A stretch of DNA of 64,000 nt from CAYUVF01 sp964448045 (GTDB lineage Bacteria > Bacteroidota > Rhodothermia > Rhodothermales > Salinibacteraceae). The notes under the pieces are model-generated. The model was not told where the DNA came from and searched no databases. It saw only the letters and a list, made by a program, of their open reading frames with translations. How positions within the stretch are numbered: position 1 is the stretch's first letter; each line of letters opens with the position of its first letter. The position numbers were made by a program, and so were the translations under genes. Of this stretch, positions 27,801 through 35,701 are shown one piece after another. The stretch spans positions 1 to 64,000 of the forward strand of contig CAYUVF010000014.1 in the NCBI GenBank assembly GCA_964448045.1. Reading direction: 5' to 3'.

Positions 27801-28803
27801 TAACCTGCGTGCCCGAGGGGAAGTCGAACCCGTCGATGGTGCTTTTGACGGCCGCGGCGGCCTCCAGAATGTTAGCGCCCGGACGCTTGGTGACGTTCAG
27901 TGAGATGACTTGCAGCGTCTGGCGCTCGGCGGCCGGGATGGCGACGGGGTCGCCCTCGGCGTCGTCGCGCTTCAGGAGGCGCAGACGCGCGTAGCTCTCG
28001 CGGTCTTTGAAGCCAAACGAGACCTCCGCCACATCCCGCACGTAGATGTTACGCCCGTCCCGCGTCGAGCGAAGCACGAGGTTTTCGATCTCCTCCGACG
28101 GGTTATCGAACTGGCCATCGACGCGCACGAGGTAGTTGAGGCGGTCTACATCGATCGAGCCGCCGGGGATGTTGGTGTTCTCCTGCTGGATCGTCGTGAT
28201 CAGGTCGTTAAACGACAGGTTGTAGCTCTTGAGCGCCGTGAGGTCGACATCCACGCGGACCTCCCGTATGAGCCCGCCGATGAGGTTGGCCTCCAGCACG
28301 CTCGAAATGCCTTCGACCTCATCCTGCAGGTCCTCGGCCACATCCTTCAGGCGTGCCAGCGAGTAATCCGCCGCCAAGTTGACCGTCATGATGGGAAAGT
28401 CGTCCGTGTTGATCTCGTCGATCAGGGGCTCCTCCACGGCATCCGGCAGATCGGGCTGGGCGCGATCAACGGCGCGGTTGACTTCCTGATACGCCTTATC
28501 CGTCTCAACATCCGGCGTGAACTCGACGACGATGGTGGAGACGCCCTCGGAGGAGGTCGAGCGCATCTCGTCGATGCCGTTGATGGAGCTGATCTCCTGC
28601 TCGATGACCTGTGAAACGGTCGATTCGACGTCGCTCGGGCTGGCGCCGGGATAGATCGACGTCACCACGATCTGCGGAAATTCGATCGACGGCCGGGACT
28701 CTTTCGGAATCGTCAGATAGCTGACCAGCCCCCCGATTGCCACGATCAGGGTGAACACGGCGATCGCCGTGCGATATTTGATGGCGAGGTTGGTGATTCT
28801 CAT
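24865..28803 (-). CDS. RND efflux permease with extra membrane segments
   Basis: Proton-driven inner-membrane pump of the AcrB/HAE-1 type. Standard parts are clear: TM1 (AIAVFTLIVAIGGLVSYL), first porter domain (31-350), TM2-6 with LGMLVDNAVVIIEN (Asp417 in the proton-relay position, Asn418 in place of the second Asp of AcrB), second porter domain from about 750, and TM8-12 with GIVVNNNIVLVDYI. At 1312 aa it is about 260 longer than AcrB: residues 525-720 add roughly six hydrophobic segments between TM6 and TM7. The C-terminal ~60 residues are acidic. Last gene of a TetR-TolC-adaptor-pump operon. Confidence 0.94.
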   Translation of the reverse strand: MRITNLAIKYRTAIAVFTLIVAIGGLVSYLTIPKESRPSIEFPQIVVTSIYPGASPSDVESTVSQVIEQEISSINGIDEMRSTSSEGVSTIVVEFTPDVETDKAYQEVNRAVDRAQPDLPDAVEEPLIDEINTDDFPIMTVNLAADYSLARLKDVAEDLQDEVEGISSVLEANLIGGLIREVRVDVDLTALKSYNLSFNDLITTIQQENTNIPGGSIDVDRLNYLVRVDGQFDNPSEEIENLVLRSTRDGRNIYVRDVAEVSFGFKDRESYARLRLLKRDDAEGDPVAIPAAERQTLQVISLNVTKRPGANILEAAAAVKSTIDGFDFPSGTQVTITGDESENVQSLVTDLENNIISGLIFVVAVLLFFLGVRNATLVGIAIPLSMFTSFVVFQALGYTLNFIILFSLIIALGMLVDNAVVIIENIYRFREEGYSRWEAAKQGTAEVGGAVVASTATTVSAFAPMLFWPGIIGEFMGYMPLTLIITLTSSLFVALIINPVITGFFVEVQGESEEEEAAITWPAFARYGGAALIVLLGVMVGIANWKTLVVIAIGIPVLYLVHTRVMAPIGDRFAQEKLPQLVQRYRGFLQRMLRRDYSVNYALLRNTGALSALTLGVVLLVAGGGVSALLGSTAGMLLLVPGGVCAALGALGVIVHTLETMYLGGWTSVKVGLSLLAVILAILGLNYLSGTVTQRTILGFAAVPAFIILMGLVGGLLNRRARLLLTDNRAVLLNSSLGGLVIIVGLFLFAPTGQAFFPDTDPNRVQINLEAPLGTNVEASNRIAQTAQERILRLLEQNPASETNIENLLVNVGVGGDAMFGGGAQQPERSRISLNMVDYADRAESSARTLEKLRAQLQGIPGTEIEFTEQQQGPPTGPPVNIEISGPDFDQIVSITQEVKRRLNEAADSGALPGLVDVSDNLNTGRPEVQVAIDRERAAQFGLSTAQIAQTVRAAIQGVEADTYRSGEDEYDITVRLQETDRQSLNSLANLDITNAVGQQIPLTSVADLEEGTGFGSITRIDQERVVTVSGDAAPGYNGPEVLSRVQTELSEYRQSLPTGYRMEYTGGNEEQQESFGFLGTALAIGLALILLIMIIEFNSITAPFIIMVAVGLSMIGVLLGLILTRTPFNLFTFIGIIALAGIVVNNNIVLVDYIMQLRGRGLEKQAAIIEGGATRLRPVLLTALTTVLGLVPLTFGINVDFVGLLADFAPNFEFGSENTQFWGPMGTAIISGLTFATFLTLVIVPVMYSTFDSLSLHLTEAFGGDPDEAAIFSEAVMTDGEGATAPDRVLDSEEMRGNGAPDEPKPSPQRG

Positions 28804-28869
28804 CGCGGTTCGAGTCGATTCAGTGCAAAGCGCATCGGGGGCGTCTTAGCCGGCGAGGGCCAAGCGCGA

Positions 28870-30072
28870 TCAGGACGGAGGCGAGTCGGCGGTGCCAGCG
28901 CGGGCGTCGGGATTGGCATCGTCGTAGGGCGTGCCGGCAGCGGGGATGCGGTCGTACTGCTGCGTGATCTCCAGCTGCTCGCCGGGAGCCAGATCACTCT
29001 GCCCCACGATGATGATGGTGTCGCCCGCCTGCAGGCCCGATTCCACGACGACGCTTCCGCCCGCCTCGGGGCCGAGGACGACGTTGCGTTTCCGGGCTAC
29101 GGCGCCCGAGTCCGTCTGCTCGGCGACATATACATGGGTGCCGGCCTCGTCGCGGACGAGGGCAGTGCGCGGGATGACCAGCGCATCGGAGAGCGTCGTC
29201 CGGTCGATGCGAAGCCGGGCGACCATCTCGGGCTTGAGAATCCGGTTGCGGTTGGGCACCGTCGCCTCGATGGTGAAGGTGCGGCTTTGCGGATCGATGG
29301 CCGATCCGACGAATGTGATTGTTCCTGCGCGCGCGCCCAAGGTGGAGGAGGTAAATCGGATTTGCACCGGCGTGCCGGTCTCGATGTCGCCGGCGTAGCG
29401 CTCCGGTACGCCCGCGACCACCTTGGCGGGGCGAACGTCAATCACCCGAGCAATTGGCTCGTTGATACCAACTTGTTCGCCCACTTCGATGAAGCGCTGC
29501 TCGACGGTACCGGTGAAAGGGGCGGTCACGGTGGTGTTACGTAGCCGTTCGGCTGCTTGCGACCGCGCCGCGCGGGCCTGGGTCAGCTCCGAGCGCACCT
29601 GCTCGAACTCCAGCGCCGTGATGATCGAGTCCCGGTACAGGGGCTCCTGACGCTCGAAGCGATCCTTGGCCAGCTCATACCGAGCCTGTGCCTGATCGAG
29701 CGCTGCTCGCGCTTCCGTTGAGTCCAGCTGCGCGACGGGGTTACCCTTGCGGACGACCTCGCCCAGATCTGCAAGCGAGATGACGGTGCCGGCTGCCTGC
29801 GACGAGAGGGTCGCATCGTGCACCGCCTCGACGTTGCCCGTGACCTCGATCACATCGGTGAACGAAGTGGGCCTGAGCTGGAGCGTCTCGACGCGGGTCG
29901 CCGCGCGGTCGGCTGCCGCTTGCGCCGGGGGGGAGGGCGTCGGGTCGTCGCTGCATCCTCCCGCGACGAGGGCCGCGAGCATCAGCACGGCGATGACGGG
30001 GCGATTCGAAAGCGAAAATAGCATGCGCATGGACAACATCGGCAGGGTACGTGAGAAAAAAGAGGGGGGCAT
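28870..30072 (-). CDS. RND efflux periplasmic adaptor, lipoprotein
   Basis: Membrane-fusion (HlyD/AcrA-type) protein linking pump and outer-membrane channel. The 400-aa product has a signal and lipobox (LAALVAGGC at about residues 33-41), a lipoyl/barrel-sandwich start (VEAVHDATLSSQAAGTV), an alpha-hairpin (about 105-160), the second lipoyl half (VTAPFTGTVEQRFIEVGEQV) and beta-barrel and proximal domains. ATG 30072 overlaps the tolC stop by one base (TGATG); in-frame internal ATGs at 30039-30024 are alternative starts. The pump gene follows 66 bp downstream. Confidence 0.92.
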   Translation of the reverse strand: MPPSFFSRTLPMLSMRMLFSLSNRPVIAVLMLAALVAGGCSDDPTPSPPAQAAADRAATRVETLQLRPTSFTDVIEVTGNVEAVHDATLSSQAAGTVISLADLGEVVRKGNPVAQLDSTEARAALDQAQARYELAKDRFERQEPLYRDSIITALEFEQVRSELTQARAARSQAAERLRNTTVTAPFTGTVEQRFIEVGEQVGINEPIARVIDVRPAKVVAGVPERYAGDIETGTPVQIRFTSSTLGARAGTITFVGSAIDPQSRTFTIEATVPNRNRILKPEMVARLRIDRTTLSDALVIPRTALVRDEAGTHVYVAEQTDSGAVARKRNVVLGPEAGGSVVVESGLQAGDTIIIVGQSDLAPGEQLEITQQYDRIPAAGTPYDDANPDARAGTADSPPS

Positions 30073-31709
30073 CAACGGCGGGTGAGCTGAAGGTTGGAAG
30101 ACGAATCGGTGACAGGCAGACCGAGGGCGGCCTCAAAGGCGCTCTGCGCGGCCAGGTAGTCGCGCATGGCCTGGAGGTAGTTGAGCCGGCTCTGATCGAG
30201 CTGGTCGGAGGCTTCGCGCAGCTCCAATTGGCTGGAGACGCCCTGCTCGACGCGCTGGCTGACGAACTCGTAATTGGTCTGCGCGCGCTCCACGTTCTCC
30301 TCTTGGTTGCGGATGCGCTGGCGGGCATCTTCGAGGCTGCGCAGTGCACGCCGCACCTCCAGCTCTACTCCCTGGCGGGCCTGCTGATAGTTGATCTCGG
30401 CGCGCCGCACCGCCACCTCTTGCTGCTCCACGCGAGCGCTCGTCTGGAAGCCGTTGAAGATGTTCCAGGTCAGTTGCAGGCCCACGTTGATCGAGGGATT
30501 CCAGAAGTCGTCGTTGAAGAATCCGCGGCTTTGCGTGGAGAAGGCAAACGGGTCGTTCGGGTCGGAGAGCACCAGCTCGCGGTCATCGGGCACGCGGCCG
30601 GTGTAGTTGAAGTTGGCGACCGCAGAGAGCCGCGGCAGATACTCGGCGCGGACGGTCTGCGTCTGGATTTCGCGCAGGTCGATGGCGAGGCGTGCCTGCT
30701 CGATGTCGGGTCGCCGGTCGAGGGCTGCTTCGATCGCTCGCTGGGTCGACACCTCGCGGTAGAGGGACGGATCGGCGGATTCGAGCGAGCCATCGAGGCG
30801 CACAGGCCGGTCGATCGAAACGCCCAGGGTGTTCTTCAGGTTGTCCAGCGCGAGCCCGGCTGCGTTCTGCGCCTGGGCGAGTTGGGTCCGCGTGTTGGAC
30901 AGCTCCACCTCGGTGCTCAACCGCTGGAATTTGGGTGTGACGCCCTGGCGCACCTGCCGGCTCACTTCGCTGAGCGTCGTTTCGGTGCGTTGCACGCGCT
31001 GCTGGAGAACCTGTACCCGCTCTTGCGCGAGCAAGGCGTCGTAGTACGCCCGCCGCACCTGATCGGCAAGCAGCTGCATCTGGCGGTCGACCCCGCGCTG
31101 GTTGACATCTTTAAGCTGCTGCGCTCCAGAGATGGCCGAGAACGCGCTTCCGTTGAACAGCGTCTGTGTGATCGAAACGCCGCTCCGGAACTCATTGTCG
31201 ACCCCGAACGGGTTGCCGCCCCCGCCGAGGGTGATTCCAGCAGCCTCGCGTGCCTCCTGCTGGCGCTCCTGAAATTCCTGAAAGGTGATCGGGGTGGTGT
31301 TCGGGTTATCGTCGGTGCGGGCGCGCTCATTGAAGGCGACCCAGTCCGAGGCGTTTCCGCCCGCGAACAGGCCCGTCACGTCGCTTCCGGCGAAGGGGTT
31401 GGCAGTGACGAGGTTGCGCGTGTAGCCGCTTGAGACGTCGACCTGCGGCAGCACCTGGCCCCAGGCTTCGCGCACCTGGGCATTAGCGTTGCGTACGTCC
31501 AGGCGCGTTTTCGACAGGTCATAGTTGTTCGCCATGGCCACGCGGATGGCGTCATCCACGGTCAGCGTCAGGCGCTCGGGGGAGGGCGCGGCGCGGCCGA
31601 TGGGAGCCGGCGTCTCGGTCTGGGCCCACGCCGGGGGCGGCCAGCCAAGGGGCACAAGCACCGCGATCACGGCAATCCACAGGCAGCGTCGGGAGCACAT
31701 CGCGTCCAT
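30072..31709 (-). CDS. TolC-family outer-membrane efflux protein
   Basis: Outer-membrane channel of the tripartite pump. The product has a signal peptide ending near WPPPAWAQ, then two homologous OEP repeats: LTVDDAIRVAMANNYDLSKTRLDVRNANAQVREAWGQVLP at the start of the first, and long coiled-coil helices (STEVELSNTRTQLAQAQNAAGLALDNLKNTLG; ARQRIRNQEENVERAQTNYEFVSQRVEQG). Start taken at 31709 (545 aa), 20 bp after the tetR stop; ATG 31736 would overlap tetR by 8 bp and adds 9 residues. Its stop overlaps the adaptor start. Confidence 0.92.
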   Translation of the reverse strand: MDAMCSRRCLWIAVIAVLVPLGWPPPAWAQTETPAPIGRAAPSPERLTLTVDDAIRVAMANNYDLSKTRLDVRNANAQVREAWGQVLPQVDVSSGYTRNLVTANPFAGSDVTGLFAGGNASDWVAFNERARTDDNPNTTPITFQEFQERQQEAREAAGITLGGGGNPFGVDNEFRSGVSITQTLFNGSAFSAISGAQQLKDVNQRGVDRQMQLLADQVRRAYYDALLAQERVQVLQQRVQRTETTLSEVSRQVRQGVTPKFQRLSTEVELSNTRTQLAQAQNAAGLALDNLKNTLGVSIDRPVRLDGSLESADPSLYREVSTQRAIEAALDRRPDIEQARLAIDLREIQTQTVRAEYLPRLSAVANFNYTGRVPDDRELVLSDPNDPFAFSTQSRGFFNDDFWNPSINVGLQLTWNIFNGFQTSARVEQQEVAVRRAEINYQQARQGVELEVRRALRSLEDARQRIRNQEENVERAQTNYEFVSQRVEQGVSSQLELREASDQLDQSRLNYLQAMRDYLAAQSAFEAALGLPVTDSSSNLQLTRR

Positions 31710-31728
31710 AAGGGAGGGAGGCGTGCAG

Positions 31729-32463
31729 TTATTCATGAGAGCGGGAATCGGACGGCGGAGCGGCGTTCAGGGTGAGCCCATCGAAGAGCATCGTCGTCAG
31801 GAAATCGGCCGCCTTCTCGGGCTGGTCGAGGAGCGTCGTGTCGGGATCGCAGGGGGCGTGGCGGTCCGAGAGGCAGCGGTGGACGACCATACCGTTGACG
31901 TTGGCGAGCAGCATGTGCGCCACGGCGGGCGGCGGGAGCTGTTGGATCTGCTGCTGTTCCATGGCACGCTCCAGCACTGGCGTCAGCGTGCTCACCATCC
32001 GCTCCTGCTGTTCCTGAAAGAAGGCGGCGCGCTCAGCTTCTTCACTGAACGCCAGCCGGTGCGTCTCCTTCATCAGAATCAGAAACAGATCCTCGCGCTC
32101 CTGAAAGAAGTCGAAGTAGGCCCGGACGAAGTCGTGAAATGCATCGCGCAGGGGAAATGCATCGCGCAGGGGGCGCTGCTCATCATTTTCCGATGCAAAT
32201 ACAGTGCGAATGAGCTCGCAGACCTCATCGTAGATCTGCTCCACGACGGCGAAGAGGATGTCTTCTTTGCCGCCCTCGAAGTAGTTGTACAGCGTACCTT
32301 TCCCGAACTCGGCCCGTTCGGCAATCTCGTCGAGCGTAGCGCGGGCATAGCCTTTCTCGGCAAAGACCGTCTGGGCAGCGCGCAGCATGGCGCGGCGCCG
32401 GAAGAGGCGCTCCCGCTCGCGGCGGGAGAGCGTTTCGGGGGGGGAGGGCGCGTCATCGGGCAT
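31729..32463 (-). CDS. TetR-family regulator of the efflux operon
   Basis: 244-aa regulator with the N-terminal TetR helix-turn-helix (AAQTVFAEKGYARATLDEIAERAEFGKGTLYNYF, about residues 29-62) and a variable ligand-binding C-terminal domain. First gene of the TetR-TolC-adaptor-RND operon, so it most likely represses it in response to a pump substrate. An 18-bp in-frame tandem duplication at 32137-32172 gives the repeated PLRDAF in helix alpha5/6 territory. Two palindromes just upstream (32498-32513, 32529-32543) are candidate operators. Confidence 0.92.
   Translation of the reverse strand: MPDDAPSPPETLSRRERERLFRRRAMLRAAQTVFAEKGYARATLDEIAERAEFGKGTLYNYFEGGKEDILFAVVEQIYDEVCELIRTVFASENDEQRPLRDAFPLRDAFHDFVRAYFDFFQEREDLFLILMKETHRLAFSEEAERAAFFQEQQERMVSTLTPVLERAMEQQQIQQLPPPAVAHMLLANVNGMVVHRCLSDRHAPCDPDTTLLDQPEKAADFLTTMLFDGLTLNAAPPSDSRSHE
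32137..32172. repeat. 18-bp tandem duplication inside tetR
   Basis: Unit AAATGCATCGCGCAGGGG at 32137-32154 and again at 32155-32172, perfectly repeated, adding six residues in frame. Confidence 0.9.
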
Positions 32464-32497
32464 AGGCGGGGCGGCGGGGCGAAGGATTAATCGGAAA

Positions 32498-32543
32498 GTG
32501 ACTGGCGCGTCACGATATGAACAAGACGTCAGTAAGTGACTGA
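32498..32543. promoter_or_regulatory. Two palindromes, candidate TetR operators
   Basis: GTGACtggcgcGTCAC at 32498-32513 and TCAGTaagtgACTGA at 32529-32543, both sharing GTGACT/AGTCAC-like half-sites, 35-80 bp upstream of the tetR start. Self-regulation is the usual arrangement for this family. Confidence 0.5.
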
Positions 32544-32605
32544 TGATTCAATCTTCGTGTGAAGAGAGCGGTTGAAAGGGGTGAAGACTGTGCGAAGAGC
32601 AAGAC

Positions 32606-32634
32606 AAAAGGGACGCCGGCCGGGCCAGCGTCCC
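32606..32634 (-). terminator. Rho-independent terminator of manC
   Basis: On the minus strand GGGACGC-loop-GCGTCCC followed by TTTTGT, 30-60 bp after the manC stop. Confidence 0.75.
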
Positions 32635-32665
32635 TCAGGACTTCGTCCGCCTTGGGTGATACGCC

Positions 32666-33748
32666 TCAGACGTATTCGGTGAGCTGATGGGCGTTGAGAT
32701 ATTCGACCACGTTTTTGACCTGCTGCGTGCTTTCCCGATTGCAGACCAGCACGGCGTCCTCGGTGTCGATTACTACGGCGTCATGCACGCCCACGAGGAC
32801 GACGAGCCGGTCGTCGGCGTGGACGAGGCAGCGGCTGGAGTCGTGCATCAGCACGTTGCCCTGGAGGGCGTTGCCGTGCTCGTCCTTTTCGCTGAGTTCG
32901 TAGACGGCGCGCCAGTCGCCCACGTCGCTCCAGCCGAACGTACCGGGCACCACGTACACCTCGTCGGCCCGCTCCATCACGCCGTAGTCGATGGAGATGC
33001 GGGGGCTGTTCTGGAAGGCATCTTTCAGGGAGTTCTCCTCTGCGTCTGTGCCGACGACGTCCTGCATGGGCTCGAACGCCTCGTAGGCATCGGGCAGATG
33101 CCGCTCCATCTGATTGAGAATGGTATCGGCGCGCCAGATGAACATGCCGCTGTTCCAGAGGAAATCGCCCGAGTCGAGGAAGCGCTCGGCGGTCGCCACG
33201 TCCGGTTTTTCGGCAAAGGTGCGCACCGGATACGCTTCGAGATCGGCCTCCGGCGTCGTGGCCGAGTCGGGCCCGTCGAATTGCAGATATCCGTAGCCCG
33301 TGGCTGGATACGTCGGGTTCACACCGATAGTGACGAGCGCATCGGGCTCCTGCGCCTTCTCGACGGCCGTGTTGAGCACCTCGTGGAAGCGCTTGACATT
33401 GGTGATGCGGTGATCGGCCGGCAGCACGATCATCGTCGCGTCGGGGTCGCGCGCCCGCAGCTTGACGGCGGCGTACGCGATGCACGGCGCCGTATTCCGG
33501 CTGATCGGCTCGGCGAGGATGTTCTCCTCGGGGAGGGCCGGGAGCTGCTGCTTCGTCTGCTCCACGTAACGCTCGTGGGTGACGATGAGGCAGCGCTCGG
33601 GGGGCACCAGCCCCTGCAGGCGAGCCACGGTGTTCTGGATAAGCGTCCCATCGCCGAAGACGTTGAGAAATTGCTTCGGATGGGCTTTGCGGCTTTTCGG
33701 CCAGAAGCGGCTGCCGATGCCGCCAGCCATAATTACGGCGTAGGTCAT
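32666..33748 (-). CDS. manC: Mannose-1-phosphate guanylyltransferase
   Basis: Makes GDP-mannose for polysaccharide and glycolipid synthesis. The 360-aa protein begins with the nucleotidyltransferase signature AVIMAGGIGSRFWPKSRKAHPKQF and has EPISRNTAPCIAYAA, VLPADH, FAEKPD and the FGWSDVGDW motif. It lacks the C-terminal phosphomannose-isomerase domain of bifunctional AlgA/ManC proteins, consistent with its length. Single gene with a clear hairpin-plus-T terminator downstream. Confidence 0.94.
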   Translation of the reverse strand: MTYAVIMAGGIGSRFWPKSRKAHPKQFLNVFGDGTLIQNTVARLQGLVPPERCLIVTHERYVEQTKQQLPALPEENILAEPISRNTAPCIAYAAVKLRARDPDATMIVLPADHRITNVKRFHEVLNTAVEKAQEPDALVTIGVNPTYPATGYGYLQFDGPDSATTPEADLEAYPVRTFAEKPDVATAERFLDSGDFLWNSGMFIWRADTILNQMERHLPDAYEAFEPMQDVVGTDAEENSLKDAFQNSPRISIDYGVMERADEVYVVPGTFGWSDVGDWRAVYELSEKDEHGNALQGNVLMHDSSRCLVHADDRLVVLVGVHDAVVIDTEDAVLVCNRESTQQVKNVVEYLNAHQLTEYV

Positions 33749-33870
33749 GAACCGATAGGGTAAGTCAAAGCAAGAACAGCGATCCGCATCAACGCGGAGG
33801 TTGAGCGGTGGCGTCTCATGGATGTGATTGGAGATGAAAGCAAACGGATGGCGGTCGAGGATCGGTTGGA

Positions 33871-35349
33871 TCAGTACGCCTTGGCGAACAGCACGCGACC
33901 CTCGGAGGGTTCGCCGGTGACCATGTCTTCGCCCGATTCACTTTCGCCGTGATCAAACGGAATCAGGCGGATCGTCGCGCCGGTTTCCTCTTGGATGCGC
34001 GCCTCGGTTTCGGGTGTGCCGTCCCAGTGGGCCCAGACGAACCCGCCCTCGTCGCTGTCGACCACCTCCTTGAAGGTATTGTAGTCGTCTACGGTGTGCG
34101 TGTTGGCCTGCTGACGCTCCAGCGCCTGATCGTACAGCGACTGCTGGATGTCGTCGAGCAGATCCGCCACGCGTTGGCCGATGCTGTCCTGCGGCACGAT
34201 GGTTTTCTCGCGGGTGTCGCGGCGGGCCAATTCCACGTTATCATTCTCGATGTCGCGCGGTCCGATCGCGAGACGCACGGGCACACCCTGCAGTTCGTAC
34301 TCGTTGAACTTCCAGCCCGGCTTCTGGGTGTCATCGGCGTCGATTTTGACGGCCACGCCCGCGTCCTCCAGTTCACCCTGAATCCGCTCGCAGGCGGCGA
34401 GTACGTCGGAGCGCTGCTCATCGTTGAAGTAGATGGGCACGATCACGGCTTGATTGCGCGCGAGCTTCGGCGGGAGCACGAGCCCCTGATCGTCCGAGTG
34501 CGTCATAATCAGCCCCCCGATGAGCCGCGTCGAGACGCCCCACGAGGTGGCCCATACGTGCTCCTCCTCGTTGTCTTCGTTGGTGAAGGTGCACTCGAAC
34601 GCCTTCGCGAAGTTCTGCCCTAAGAAGTGGCTCGTCCCGGCCTGCAGCGCTTTACCGTCCTGCATCAGCGCCTCGATGCAGTAGGTATCGACCGCGCCGG
34701 GGAAGCGTTCGCTCTCGGTCTTGCGCCCCTGAATGACGGGCATCGCCATAAAGTCCTCGGCGAAGGTGGCGTAGACATCGAGCATGCGCTCGGTTTCGGC
34801 CACGGCTTCTTCTTTGGTGGCGTGGGCGGTGTGGCCCTCCTGCCAGAGGAACTCGGCCGTGCGCAGGAACAGGCGCGGGCGCATCTCCCAGCGGACGACA
34901 TTGGCCCACTGGTTGTAGAGCAGCGGCAGATCGCGGTACGACTGAATCCACTTGCTGTACGTGTCCCAGATGATGGTCTCGGAGGTGGGGCGGACGATGT
35001 AATTCTCGCCCAGCTTCGACTCGGGATCGGGGATCAGGTTGCCGTCATCATCGGTGGTGAGGCGCGAGTGCGTGACGATGGCGCATTCCTTCGCGAAGCC
35101 CTCCACGTGCTCGGCCTCGCGGGCCATGAATCGCTCGGGGATGAAAATCGGAAAGTAGAAATTCTCGTGGCCCGTCTCCTTGAACATCCGGTCGAGTTCG
35201 GCGCGCATGTTTTCCCACAGCGCCATCCCGTTGGGGCGGATGATCATGCAGCCGCGTGCGGGCGAGTTATCGGCGAGTTTGCCCTTGCGTACGACATCGT
35301 TATACCACTGAGCGTAATCGTCAGCGCGGGGGGTGGCAGCGTCGGCCAT
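33871..35349 (-). CDS. proS: Prolyl-tRNA synthetase (eukaryote/archaeon-like)
   Basis: Charges tRNA-Pro. The 492-aa protein is the ProRS type without the bacterial editing insertion: class II motif 1 (GCMIIRPNGMALWENMRAELDRMF), motif 2 (RWEMRPRLFLRTAEFLWQEGHTAH), motif 3 (WGVSTRLIGGLIMTHSDDQGLVLPP), an anticodon-binding domain (AVIVPIYFNDEQRSD) and the extra C-terminal domain ending in a Tyr, as in the Thermus and eukaryote-like group. Starts at ATG 35349. The 352 bp upstream separates it from the divergent Arg/Ser-rich lipoprotein gene. Confidence 0.95.
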   Translation of the reverse strand: MADAATPRADDYAQWYNDVVRKGKLADNSPARGCMIIRPNGMALWENMRAELDRMFKETGHENFYFPIFIPERFMAREAEHVEGFAKECAIVTHSRLTTDDDGNLIPDPESKLGENYIVRPTSETIIWDTYSKWIQSYRDLPLLYNQWANVVRWEMRPRLFLRTAEFLWQEGHTAHATKEEAVAETERMLDVYATFAEDFMAMPVIQGRKTESERFPGAVDTYCIEALMQDGKALQAGTSHFLGQNFAKAFECTFTNEDNEEEHVWATSWGVSTRLIGGLIMTHSDDQGLVLPPKLARNQAVIVPIYFNDEQRSDVLAACERIQGELEDAGVAVKIDADDTQKPGWKFNEYELQGVPVRLAIGPRDIENDNVELARRDTREKTIVPQDSIGQRVADLLDDIQQSLYDQALERQQANTHTVDDYNTFKEVVDSDEGGFVWAHWDGTPETEARIQEETGATIRLIPFDHGESESGEDMVTGEPSEGRVLFAKAY

Positions 35350-35701
35350 AGTGTACAGCGGGTGATGGGTTTTTAGGACAGCGTAGACAGCACGGAGCCG
35401 GTCCAGCGTCGTGTATCCGCCAAGGAGCAGATAGGTCCGGTTTTTGTCGCGTCATGTAGATAGAGCGTGCGCGTTACGAACGACCCGCTGTCGGCGGCTT
35501 TCACTGATGCCACTGATGCGCGGGCGCCGCGTGGAGGGACCGCAATATAGGTGCGCACACGCCGGGATTCAAAGCCCAAAAGCGCCAGGTTGCGATCCGG
35601 TCCCGCCGCGGTTCCGGCGTAACAAAACGGCGGGTTGGGGCGTATACACAATGTTGATGCTGATGCAGTACTTAATGAAGGGATGAGCCGGGGGTGTTAC
35701 C
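35350..35701. other. Divergent intergenic region proS / Arg-Ser lipoprotein
   Basis: 352 bp that should hold both promoters. I see no T-box, riboswitch or RNA gene; short ORFs here look accidental. Confidence 0.4.

Noticed and set aside
35350..35701. Candidate T-box or riboswitch before proS
   Set aside because: No conserved T-box motif, specifier stem or antiterminator was visible.
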